From JBBDIM01 sp040880405 (lineage in GTDB: Bacteria > Planctomycetota > Planctomycetia > Pirellulales > Pirellulaceae): a DNA stretch of 6,201 nt. The translations under genes and the position numbers were made by a program. The notes below the pieces were generated by a model. It was not told the origin of the DNA, did no database searches, and worked only from the letters and a program-made list of their open reading frames with translations. The stretch is from NCBI GenBank assembly GCA_040880405.1, contig JBBDIM010000060.1, forward strand, positions 1-6,201, given 5' to 3'. This document shows, one piece after another, positions 1-6,165 of this stretch. Numbering within the stretch: the stretch's first letter is position 1; each line of letters starts with the position of its first letter.

Positions 1-1
1 T

Positions 2-15
2 CCCCCCCCCCCCCC
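2..15. repeat. Homopolymer tract of 14 C
   Basis: Fourteen consecutive C residues lie at the left edge of the window, 30 bp beyond the stop codon of the small membrane protein (a G14 run when read in the direction of that gene). The tract is visible directly. Such runs are prone to slippage in replication and to miscounting in sequencing, so its exact length is uncertain. I see no gene that it interrupts inside the window. Confidence 0.95.
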
Positions 16-45
16 GTCCACGACACTTGTGACTTGCGGGGCTCG

Positions 46-255
46 TTAAGGGAATACCCAATAGCTGGCCGCCAACAACAACAAGCCGCTTCCCACCGTG
101 GCGACGGCCGTTCTCGCTTTATCGCGACCCCATCGTCGCTCGGCATAGGCGAGGCTGCGACTCCGAAACAACACGTCCTGGTTGGTCAGCGAGGCCCATA
201 GCGCAAACGCCCCGACCGAGGAGGTGCAGGCGGCCATTAAAATGGTAGCGTCCAT
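46..255 (-). CDS. Small two-helix membrane protein, last gene of the glp operon
   Basis: I do not recognise this 69-residue protein. Two hydrophobic stretches are visible: about residues 4-23 (ATILMAACTSSVGAFALWAS) and 49-67 (rich in A, L, V, G, ending YWVF). Between them lies a basic loop, residues 31-48, with many Arg/Lys (RSR, ERRWGRDKAR). By the positive-inside rule the loop should be cytoplasmic and both ends outside, a helical hairpin in the inner membrane. The ATG start lies 10 bp beyond the glpK stop and is preceded by GCGGAAAACG, a weak GGA-type ribosome site, so co-transcription and perhaps translational coupling with glpK are likely. It is far too short for the glycerol facilitator GlpF (about 270 residues, six helices). 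The context suggests, but does not show, a link to glycerol metabolism. It could also be an unrelated gene carried on the tail of the operon. Confidence 0.6.
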   Translation of the reverse strand: MDATILMAACTSSVGAFALWASLTNQDVLFRSRSLAYAERRWGRDKARTAVATVGSGLLLLAASYWVFP

Positions 256-265
256 CGTTTTCCGC

Positions 266-1780
266 TTAGTTCTCAGTCTCGGAATCTTCCGATTCCAACC
301 AATCTCGGCTCCGCTCGACCGCCTTTTGCCAGCGGTCGTACATCGCCGTCATGGTATCGGTCGAGGCGGAGGGAGTAAACTCGCGATCCAAATTCCAGTT
401 GGCCCGTAAGGCCTCTTGCGACTCCCAGTAACCAACCGCCAGACCTGCCAGATAAGCCGCGCCCAGGGCAGTCGTCTCCAGAATTTTCGGCCTTCGTACC
501 GTGACATTCAAAAGGTCCGCCTGGAACTGCATGAGCGAGTCGTTGATGCTCGCCCCGCCATCGACTTGCAACGCCGTCAGCCCCACACCGGAGTCGCGCT
601 GCATCGCGTCGACCAGATCGCACGTTTGAAACGCCATCGACTCGACCGCGGCCCGCGCGATGTGCCCTCGGTTGGTTCCCCGCGAGATTCCCAGGATGGT
701 CCCTCGGGCATTGGAGTCCCAGTAGGGCGCGCCTAAGCCAACGAGCGCCGGCACAAAGTAAACACCCCCGTTATCGGGCACGGTCATCGCCAGCTCTTCG
801 ATCTCGGACGAAGTGCCGATGATGCCCAGCCCATCCCGCAGCCACTGCACTACCGCACCGGCGATGAAGACCGAGCCCTCCAGGCAGTAGGTCACCTCGT
901 CTCCCACCTGCCACGCGACGGTTGTCAGCAGGTTGTTCTCAGACAATACCGGTGTCCCGCCGATGTTCATTAGGGCAAACGCCCCGGTGCCGTAGGTGTT
1001 TTTGGCGGAACCGATATCGAAACAGGTTTGCCCGAAGGTGGCGGCCTGTTGGTCTCCCGCGATTCCAGCGATCGGGATCGGTTTGCCAAAAATGGAAGCT
1101 GCGGTCTCGCCGACCACGCCGCTGGAAGGGACGATCTCCGGCAGCATCACGCGGGGAATCCCCAGCAGTTCCAACAGCTCGTCGTCCCACTGCCGACTGT
1201 GCAGGTCCATCATCATCGTCCGGCTGGCGTTGCTGACGTCCGTGACGTGGCACTTCCCCTCGGTCAGCCGCCAAATTAAATAGGAATCGACCGTGCCGAA
1301 CAACAGTTCTCCCCGCTCCGCCTTGGCCCTTGCTCCCTCGACGTTATCCAGCAGATACTTCAGCTTCGTGGCGGAGAAATAGGCGTCGATTACCAGGCCG
1401 GTCTTTTCGCGGATCCATTGCTCGTGCCCTTCGCTTTTGAGGCGATCGCAAATGGGACTGCTGATCCGGCTTTGCCAGACGATCGCGTTGTGAATCGGTT
1501 TACCGGTTTGCTTGTCCCAGACGATCGTCGTCTCACGCTGGTTGGTGATCCCGACCGCGGCGATCTGCTCAGGCTGGATGCCCCCCTTTTCGATCGCTCC
1601 CCGGGCCGTTCCGATTTGACTTTCCCAGAGGTCTTCGACCTTGTGCTCGACATGGCCAGAGTGGGGCAAAATTTGCTCGAACTCCCGTTGATCGCTGGCA
1701 ACCGCTTCACCGTTGTGATCGAACAAAATAGCGCGACTGGAAGTGGTGCCTTGGTCGAGGGCGAGAATGTATTTTTGCAT
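266..1780 (-). CDS. glpK: Glycerol kinase
   Basis: Transfers phosphate from ATP to glycerol, giving sn-glycerol-3-phosphate in the cytoplasm and trapping it for oxidation by GlpD. The 504 residues match the usual family length (about 500). FGGY-kinase features are clear: the N-terminal phosphate loop DQGTTSSRA (residues 9-17), NQRETT (80-85; Arg82/Glu83 bind glycerol), signature YFSATKLKYLLDN (134-146), GDQQAA with catalytic Asp243 (242-247), NTYGTGAF (261-268), GLGAPYWD (about 348-355) and VDGGASINDSLMQFQAD near residue 407. The ATG start fits the family N-terminus exactly. The 39-bp gap after glpD has no clear Shine-Dalgarno sequence, so expression may depend on read-through from glpD. The loop where E. 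coli GlpK binds fructose-1,6-bisphosphate (GGKGGTR) is shorter here and lacks the Thr-Arg, and the C-terminal Glu (E478 in E. coli) used for IIA-Glc contact aligns with Thr476. These allosteric controls are therefore probably absent. Confidence 0.97.
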   Translation of the reverse strand: MQKYILALDQGTTSSRAILFDHNGEAVASDQREFEQILPHSGHVEHKVEDLWESQIGTARGAIEKGGIQPEQIAAVGITNQRETTIVWDKQTGKPIHNAIVWQSRISSPICDRLKSEGHEQWIREKTGLVIDAYFSATKLKYLLDNVEGARAKAERGELLFGTVDSYLIWRLTEGKCHVTDVSNASRTMMMDLHSRQWDDELLELLGIPRVMLPEIVPSSGVVGETAASIFGKPIPIAGIAGDQQAATFGQTCFDIGSAKNTYGTGAFALMNIGGTPVLSENNLLTTVAWQVGDEVTYCLEGSVFIAGAVVQWLRDGLGIIGTSSEIEELAMTVPDNGGVYFVPALVGLGAPYWDSNARGTILGISRGTNRGHIARAAVESMAFQTCDLVDAMQRDSGVGLTALQVDGGASINDSLMQFQADLLNVTVRRPKILETTALGAAYLAGLAVGYWESQEALRANWNLDREFTPSASTDTMTAMYDRWQKAVERSRDWLESEDSETEN

Positions 1781-1819
1781 AACAAGGGGACCTGATGGAG
1801 GAGCGGGAGTTAGTCCGGG

Positions 1820-3484
1820 TTAATCGTCGCTGACCGTTTTGCCGAATCGGGCGTGGATGGTTCGAGTATATCGATCGACCTCGGACTCGACATCCTCTTG
1901 AGGCAACTTTCCGGCCGCGGCAAGTTGCTCGGCCAGCAGTTGCAAGGTCGAGCGCCGGAGTGGACTGGAGTACAAAACCATCAACCGCCGCTCGACCAAG
2001 TCGGCCAAGGTTTGGGCCTCCAGGTGTTGAATGCAACCGGAGACCAGAATATTGAAAAATTCTTCCGGCGAAGTGTGATGGCTGGTGTGCTCGTCCGCGG
2101 GGAGCAGGCCCGCTTCCAGGATCATGGCGGTCAGGGGAAGCAGCGCCGCGGCACCGATCCCGTACGCCTGCTGCATTTGCCGAGCAAGGGAATCGGCGAT
2201 GGGCGAGGCCTTGGCCAGCGAGACGGTGGAACCGACCAGCGGACGTTCGCGGGAATCGGTATGAGGAGTCTTGCCGAGACGTTTGAGGATCTGCTCGGTT
2301 GCCTGTTCCGCTAAAGAGCGGCAAGTCGTCAGTTTGCCCCCCACGACGGAAAAACAGATCGGCTCGACGCCGGGATGTTCGTGTAGCCAGTGCCCGCGGG
2401 GTATGGAAGCGGTGCTGCTCGCTTCGACGTAGGGCAGAGGGCGCACGCCGCAGTAATGCTGCGTGATATCTTCCCGCCGGAGGTCGACCGTCGGCAAAAT
2501 TTCGTTCACGGAGCCGATGAGATACTCGATCTCCTCGTCCGAAGCGACCGCGTCGTTGGGATCTCCTTCGAACGGAATATCGGTGGTCCCGATCAGGCAG
2601 GCATCGTTCCAAGGCAAGATAAACACCGGTCGACCGTCGAGCGCCTCGGCGTAAATACCCGAAGAGCCGAGATGCTGTAGCAGTTGTGGTTTGTGCGAGA
2701 TGACGTGGCTACCCCGCGTGCCCCCTAAGAGCCGCTTACTCGTAATACCAAGCTCTCGGAGAGTCTCATCACCACTGGGGCCAGTGGCGTTAATGATGGC
2801 CAGAGGTTCGATTTCGGTTTTTCCGGTTCCGCGCGTGTCATGGGCAATTAACCGCTGCTCGACCAACTCGGTACGGTGATAGGTTAATAGCTGAAACGCG
2901 ATCCCCTGCTGCTGAGCGATCCGCTTGGCGTCTTGAGCCAGGGCGACGGTAAACAGTTCCGGAAAGGCGAGTTGGGCATCATAATAGGCGAGCGCCGCGA
3001 AAAAATGTTCACCCAGTCCCAGGGCCTCGCGCTGGACTTCTGAGACTCGGCAATGCCCCGGTAACGACCGATCTCCGGCCAAAAAGTCGTACATGGTCAG
3101 GCCCGACTTGATCGCCATGTATCCCCGGTTTCCGCCGGTCGACTTGGGCCAGGGGAGACGAAAGAATCCGGCGGCACTGCCCACCAAACCGTTCCACATG
3201 TTGCGGATCGGGATCACTAGTTCCAGTGGGCGGACTAGATCTGGGGCCAGTTTTAGCAATCGGCCACGTTCCGCCAACGATTCGCGGACGAGGTTCAGCT
3301 CGCCATGTTCCAGGTAGCGGAGTCCGCCATGAATCAGACGGGAAGAATAAGCGGTGGTCCCCCGGGCGATATCGGATTGATCGATGAGACAAACCGGTAT
3401 GCGGTTTAGAAGCAATTCTCGGGCCAGGGCCATTCCGTTGATACCGCCCCCCAGAATGACAATCGGGGCTTGGTCCTGATCCAT
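1820..3484 (-). CDS. glpD: FAD-dependent glycerol-3-phosphate dehydrogenase
   Basis: Oxidises sn-glycerol-3-phosphate to dihydroxyacetone phosphate with bound FAD, passing electrons to quinone at the inner face of the cytoplasmic membrane. At 554 residues it is close to Bacillus-type GlpD (about 555). Visible features are the dinucleotide-binding motif ILGGGINGMALA (10-21), the family block SSRLIHGGLRYLE (47-59), INATGPSGDE (231-240), the IGTTDIPFEGD block (298-308), GVRPLPYVEAS (346-356) and the C-terminal FAD signature VGGKLTTCRSLAEQA (381-395). A C-terminal helical domain follows, with EAQTLADLVERR (489-500). The start ATG is preceded by AAGGA at 10-nt spacing, a good ribosome site. Two departures stand out: Cys388 replaces the usual Tyr of GGKxxxYR, and YYDAQLAFPELF (167-178) lacks the Asp-Ala-Arg usual in that block. 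It sits 39 bp upstream of glpK in the same operon, which supports the pathway assignment. A related FAD oxidoreductase with altered substrate is less likely. Confidence 0.93.
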   Translation of the reverse strand: MDQDQAPIVILGGGINGMALARELLLNRIPVCLIDQSDIARGTTAYSSRLIHGGLRYLEHGELNLVRESLAERGRLLKLAPDLVRPLELVIPIRNMWNGLVGSAAGFFRLPWPKSTGGNRGYMAIKSGLTMYDFLAGDRSLPGHCRVSEVQREALGLGEHFFAALAYYDAQLAFPELFTVALAQDAKRIAQQQGIAFQLLTYHRTELVEQRLIAHDTRGTGKTEIEPLAIINATGPSGDETLRELGITSKRLLGGTRGSHVISHKPQLLQHLGSSGIYAEALDGRPVFILPWNDACLIGTTDIPFEGDPNDAVASDEEIEYLIGSVNEILPTVDLRREDITQHYCGVRPLPYVEASSTASIPRGHWLHEHPGVEPICFSVVGGKLTTCRSLAEQATEQILKRLGKTPHTDSRERPLVGSTVSLAKASPIADSLARQMQQAYGIGAAALLPLTAMILEAGLLPADEHTSHHTSPEEFFNILVSGCIQHLEAQTLADLVERRLMVLYSSPLRRSTLQLLAEQLAAAGKLPQEDVESEVDRYTRTIHARFGKTVSDD

Positions 3485-3495
3485 GGTGAATTGTT

Positions 3496-3505
3496 CCTTG
3501 CAAGG
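3496..3505. promoter_or_regulatory. Palindrome CCTTGCAAGG overlapping the glpD ribosome binding site
   Basis: A perfect 10-bp palindrome lies just upstream of glpD, and its half CAAGG forms part of the AAGGA ribosome site on the minus strand. A further CCTTG (minus strand, 3533-3529) directly follows the stop codon of the upstream TPR gene. It could pair with the CAAGG in mRNA, with an inner GGGG/CCCC pairing between them, giving a stem that hides the ribosome site. The repeats are visible. A regulatory role is inference. Confidence 0.35.
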
Positions 3506-3533
3506 CGTGGGGAGAGTCGCGTCACCCCCAAGG

Positions 3534-4199
3534 TTACATCTCCTCTAGCTGTCGTTCCAGGTAGGCGACCTGCGATCGGACCGATTCGAGGTTCAAATTC
3601 AACTTAATCGCCCGTCGAAAGGCGTCCAGGGCCATCAGGCTTTCCCCGGTTCGCAGGTAACACTGTCCCATCCCGATCGCCGCTGGAAAGTGATAGGGGT
3701 TAATTTCCAGGGCCTGGTGGTTGTCTCGGATCGAGAGTTCGAAATCTCCCAGTTGAAGATAAGCATTTCCCCGCTGGTAATAAGCCTCGGCGTACCAAGG
3801 GGCCGCATGGATTAAACGGGTCGCCTCGTGGACCGCAATCTCATAGCGGTAGGCCAGGATCTCCGTCATCACCTTCCGCAATTGATTGCGTTGCCCTTGC
3901 GACCCGGCCCGAATCCAGAGCGAGCGAATTCCGTTCTCTGCAATCAGCCGCACGCCCCGGTCGTCATCGCTCAGCGACCTGCCGACCACCTGATTGGAGC
4001 AATAATCGCTCAGAAAACAGAGGGCCATGACCGCGGCCCGACGAACTTCCGGGGCGGTTTGCGTCGCGAGACGTTCCAGCGTGCCGCAAGTATAATGGTC
4101 GGAGACCGAATGAATGAACCGCGCGGTGCTCTCCTCCTGGAGATACCGTTTAAAGAACTTCAAAAGCAGCGGTCGCCGTTGTTGTCGAATTTCCACCAC
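3534..4199 (-). CDS. HEAT-like/TPR repeat protein, first gene of the glp operon
   Basis: A 221-residue, probably cytoplasmic protein with no signal peptide or membrane segment. The N-terminal half (about 38-98) has HEAT-like helical pairs: TLERLATQTAPEVRRAAVMA, then a second pair rich in DDDRGVRLIAENGIRSLW. The C-terminal half holds tetratricopeptide repeats: a degenerate one at about 104-135, a canonical one at 136-169 (AEAYYQRGNAYLQLGDFE...ALEINPY) and a third at 170-203 (GMGQCYLRTGESLMALDAF), closed by a charged helix to residue 221. Both repeat types form protein-binding superhelices, so a scaffold or partner-binding role is expected; no catalytic motif is seen. The start is GTG: GTG-GTG codons open the frame, no ATG lies upstream before an in-frame stop at 4251-4253, and no strong ribosome site is visible, so the exact start is uncertain. 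It precedes glpD by 49 bp on the same strand. Its partner and its relation to glycerol metabolism are unknown. Confidence 0.85.
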   Translation of the reverse strand: MVEIRQQRRPLLLKFFKRYLQEESTARFIHSVSDHYTCGTLERLATQTAPEVRRAAVMALCFLSDYCSNQVVGRSLSDDDRGVRLIAENGIRSLWIRAGSQGQRNQLRKVMTEILAYRYEIAVHEATRLIHAAPWYAEAYYQRGNAYLQLGDFELSIRDNHQALEINPYHFPAAIGMGQCYLRTGESLMALDAFRRAIKLNLNLESVRSQVAYLERQLEEM

Positions 4200-4290
4200 A
4201 CCAGGTCCCGGAAAGGGAAAATTGGGGAGATTGTTTGAGGAGGGGATCGGTTATGCTTAGTGCATGGCCTAATCACCACCGCATGCTTCG

Positions 4291-4319
4291 AGTGTAATTG
4301 CCAGCGGGTCGCGGAGCAA
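4291..4319 (-). promoter_or_regulatory. Candidate sigma-70-type promoter for the TPR-glpD-glpK operon
   Basis: Read on the minus strand, TTGCTC (4319-4314) and TACACT (4296-4291) are separated by exactly 17 bp, the ideal spacing for -35 and -10 boxes. Each box is only a partial match (about 3/6 and 4/6). Transcription would start near 4284 and leave an untranslated leader of about 85 nt before the GTG of the TPR gene. A promoter must lie in this divergent gap, but this particular placement is tentative. Confidence 0.3.
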
Positions 4320-4339
4320 CTTTCGACCAAAAATGCGCG

Positions 4340-4344
4340 GGAGG
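4340..4344 (+). promoter_or_regulatory. Strong Shine-Dalgarno site fixing the STN-protein start
   Basis: GGAGG is followed by a 7-nt spacer and then ATG at 4352. This is the best ribosome site in the window. It selects the ATG at 4352 over an in-frame TTG at 4298, which would add 18 residues that look non-coding and would bury the signal peptide. Confidence 0.85.
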
Positions 4345-4351
4345 AAATTCA

Positions 4352-5599
4352 ATGCTTATGCAAGTTAAAGAATCCGTGAAGCACCCTGGCCCGGTTGCCT
4401 CCCCCCTGCCCTCGTTTCAGAGCACCGTTTCACTGTGCTTGGCGATTGTCGGAACGAGCCTGTTTTGCCCAGCGGTCGGTCTGGCTCAATTCGAGCGGTC
4501 TCGGGGCGCACAAGCTCCTGCGGCGGCGGAAATCGAGGCACCGGGGGTGGTGGACACGATTGATTGGAAAACCGGGGCGGATCTGACCAAGTCGCTCTCG
4601 CTGCCGACCGATGTCCTCTGGGAAGACCGCACCCTCCGCGATGCGGTGCAAAGGCTGGCCGAAACGCAAGGGGTTGCTATCTTTCTCGACCGCCGCATCG
4701 ATCCGGATCAACCGTTGACGCTGGCCCTGCGAAACAAGCCAATCATTGAGGTCATCGAGGCAATCGCGCAGGAGCTAAACAGCGGCGTCTGCCGCATTGG
4801 TGATGTCCACTACATCGGCCCGGTTGAAACGGCTAAGCGGCTACCGACTGTCAGCGAGATTCAGGCGGAGTTCGCGCGGGGGCACCGAGCGCATGAGGTT
4901 CAATCGCTGGTCCGATCCGAGCGAGTCGAGTGGCCGATGCTTAGCACGCCTCGCGATCTGTTGCGAAAAACGGCCGACCGCGCGGGGTTCTCCTGGAACG
5001 AACTGGAGAACCACGTTCCGCACGACCTTTGGCGCGACTACCAGTTGCCGCCGATGCGGCGAAGCGATGCCTTGACGCTCATCCTGGCCGGTTTCAACCT
5101 TTCCTATCGCGTCCTGCCAGATACCGGTGCCGGGCTGCAACTGGAACCGATTCCGATCCCGGACCAGGTTCGCCTCACACGCAACCACGCCTTCGGTGGA
5201 AATCTTTCCGAGGCGGCCACGAAAATTAAGGAATTGTTCCCGGAGGTGGAGGTCCGCGTCGCGGATCGCGAACTGATGGTCGCCGGGCTGCTGGAGCATC
5301 AACAAGAGATTGCCCGGTTGCTACGGGGCGAACGCGTTCGCCGGACGGTTACCGAACCAGGCCAGCGGGTCTTCAGCATGACCCAGCAACAGGTCCCGCT
5401 GGGACAGGTGATTCAGGCGATCGCGCGGCAGCTAGAGCTCCGCGTCGTGGCGGGCGAGGGATTGGAAGAGGAATTGGCCCGCCGAGTCTCATTTTCAGTC
5501 GATAAGGTGGAACTACCAGCCCTGTTGGATGCGATCATTCAGGAGAGTGAGCTGCGCTATGAACTGTCGGAAGACACCTTGACGATTACGCGCAAATAA
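4352..5599 (+). CDS. Exported multi-STN-domain (secretin N-domain-like) protein without barrel
   Basis: A 415-residue protein starting at the ATG after a strong ribosome site. Residues about 21-45 form a hydrophobic signal segment (STVSLCLAIVGTSLFCPAVG) with a likely signal-peptidase I site after GLA (42-45); no lipobox is seen, so a soluble periplasmic or exported product is expected. A Pro/Ala-rich linker follows. Then come STN-like (secretin/TonB short N-terminal) domains at about 85-157 (TLRDAVQRLAETQGVAIFLD), 192-267 (more diverged: TPRDLLRKTADRAGFSW) and 338-414 (PLGQVIQAIARQLELRVV...LPALLDAIIQESELRYEL). A secretin N1-like segment lies at 271-325 (AATKIKELFPEVEVRVADRE...LLEHQQEIARLL). 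In secretins and TonB receptors such domains dock partner proteins, but here no barrel follows, so this is not a complete secretin. It is transcribed divergently from the glp operon; no secretion genes are nearby. The domain assignments come from pattern reading. The function is unknown, and binding of an envelope partner is the most that can be inferred. Confidence 0.85.
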   Translation: MLMQVKESVKHPGPVASPLPSFQSTVSLCLAIVGTSLFCPAVGLAQFERSRGAQAPAAAEIEAPGVVDTIDWKTGADLTKSLSLPTDVLWEDRTLRDAVQRLAETQGVAIFLDRRIDPDQPLTLALRNKPIIEVIEAIAQELNSGVCRIGDVHYIGPVETAKRLPTVSEIQAEFARGHRAHEVQSLVRSERVEWPMLSTPRDLLRKTADRAGFSWNELENHVPHDLWRDYQLPPMRRSDALTLILAGFNLSYRVLPDTGAGLQLEPIPIPDQVRLTRNHAFGGNLSEAATKIKELFPEVEVRVADRELMVAGLLEHQQEIARLLRGERVRRTVTEPGQRVFSMTQQQVPLGQVIQAIARQLELRVVAGEGLEEELARRVSFSVDKVELPALLDAIIQESELRYELSEDTLTITRK

Positions 5600-5643
5600 A
5601 AAACCGCCATCCCCGGGGGAGTGACTACCCGGAGACAGCGGTT
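5594..5643 (-). terminator. Intrinsic terminator of the cheY-like gene
   Basis: On the minus strand, AACCGC (5643-5638) pairs with GCGGTT (5607-5602). After a two-base mismatch come two more pairs, one mismatch and a five-pair inner stem CCGGG/CCCGG, with a 10-nt loop and no bulges. The RNA then runs into UUUUUUAUUU (5603-5594), a proper U-tract. The layout fits a rho-independent terminator 77 nt beyond the cheY-like stop. The U-tract covers the TAA stop of the convergent STN gene. In the plus direction the same stem forms but has no U-tract after it, so it should not terminate the STN transcript by itself. Confidence 0.75.
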
Positions 5644-5719
5644 CAAGCAGCGGCTGTGGGACCCGCTTCGTAGATTGGTTTGCGTCTGTTGTCGAAACAT
5701 CGCTGGTGTGACAGGGCGT

Positions 5720-6082
5720 TTAGCAGCCGTGTTTTTCCAGCTTCTCACGCAGGGTGTCGGCGGTGAACGGTTTGACCAGATAGTCCGAGACCCCGGCCTG
5801 AATCGCTTCCATCACGCGCGATTTCTCCGCTTCGGTCGTGACCATCATAATGGGCACGTTGGCATCGAGCTTGCGGATTTCCTGGACCACCTCCAGCCCA
5901 TTCTTGCCCGGCATGTTCCAGTCGGTCAGAACCAAGTCGAACTCGCCCGGCTTAAACAGTCGCACGGCCTCTTCGCCATCGGCCGCCTCGACGGCACCTG
6001 GTACTCCCACCGCTTGCAGGGAGCGGAGAATGATCTTTCGCATGGTACTGGAATCGTCCGCAAGTAGAACACGTGTAGCCAT
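5720..6082 (-). CDS. Single-domain CheY-like response regulator
   Basis: A 120-residue stand-alone receiver domain, cytoplasmic, phosphorylated by a histidine kinase and lacking any output domain. All receiver landmarks are present: acidic pair Asp9/Asp10 (LLADDSS), phospho-acceptor Asp54 in LTDWNMPGKNGLE, switch Thr82 (MMVTTEAEK), Tyr101 and Lys104 in SDYLVKPFT. The DWNMP, MVTxEA and VKPFTxxTLxEKL strings are very close to chemotaxis CheY of enterobacteria, so a role in flagellar-motor or kinase-pathway signalling is plausible. However, no che, fli or kinase gene is in the window, and many lone receivers serve other pathways, so I give no gene symbol. The ATG start is preceded by AGGAG at 11-nt spacing. 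It converges on the STN gene and ends at a good intrinsic terminator, so it is probably the last or only gene of its transcript. Nothing is missing or truncated. Confidence 0.93.
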   Translation of the reverse strand: MATRVLLADDSSTMRKIILRSLQAVGVPGAVEAADGEEAVRLFKPGEFDLVLTDWNMPGKNGLEVVQEIRKLDANVPIMMVTTEAEKSRVMEAIQAGVSDYLVKPFTADTLREKLEKHGC

Positions 6083-6165
6083 GATCTGGTTGGCTCCTGA
6101 TACGGTGCGAATCGCGTTCTCAGTGGAAGCGGATCGCGCTCGTTAGTAGTTACTGATCCTCAAAA

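Noticed and set aside
1707..2612. A 301-codon open frame on the minus strand overlapping glpD and the start of glpK
   Set aside because: It lies in another frame of clearly identified glpD/glpK, is extremely rich in Arg, Ser, Gly and Pro, and has no recognisable domain. This is a typical GC-driven shadow frame.
3009..3503. A 164-codon minus-strand frame overlapping the start of glpD
   Set aside because: It is out of frame with the conserved FAD-binding N-terminus of GlpD, has a low-complexity Arg/Gly/Pro-rich composition and no family motif.
3828..4238. A 136-codon plus-strand frame antisense to the TPR gene
   Set aside because: The minus-strand frame has clear TPR and HEAT patterns; the antisense product has no motif and no ribosome site of note.
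4231..4257. TTGTTT / TATGCT as a plus-strand promoter for the STN gene
   Set aside because: The spacing is only 15 bp and both boxes are partial matches; not better than chance in this region.
4281..4296. Possible GlpR operator (ATGCTTCGAG resembles ATGTTCGA)
   Set aside because: It needs an extra base relative to the E. coli consensus and there is no second half-site; the likeness is too weak to annotate.
4298..4351. TTG start giving an 18-residue longer STN protein
   Set aside because: The GGAGG site correctly spaced before ATG 4352 and the placement of the signal peptide favour the shorter form.
5621..6067. A 148-codon plus-strand frame antisense to the cheY-like gene
   Set aside because: The receiver domain on the minus strand is unmistakable, and the antisense frame runs through its terminator stem and has no recognisable content.
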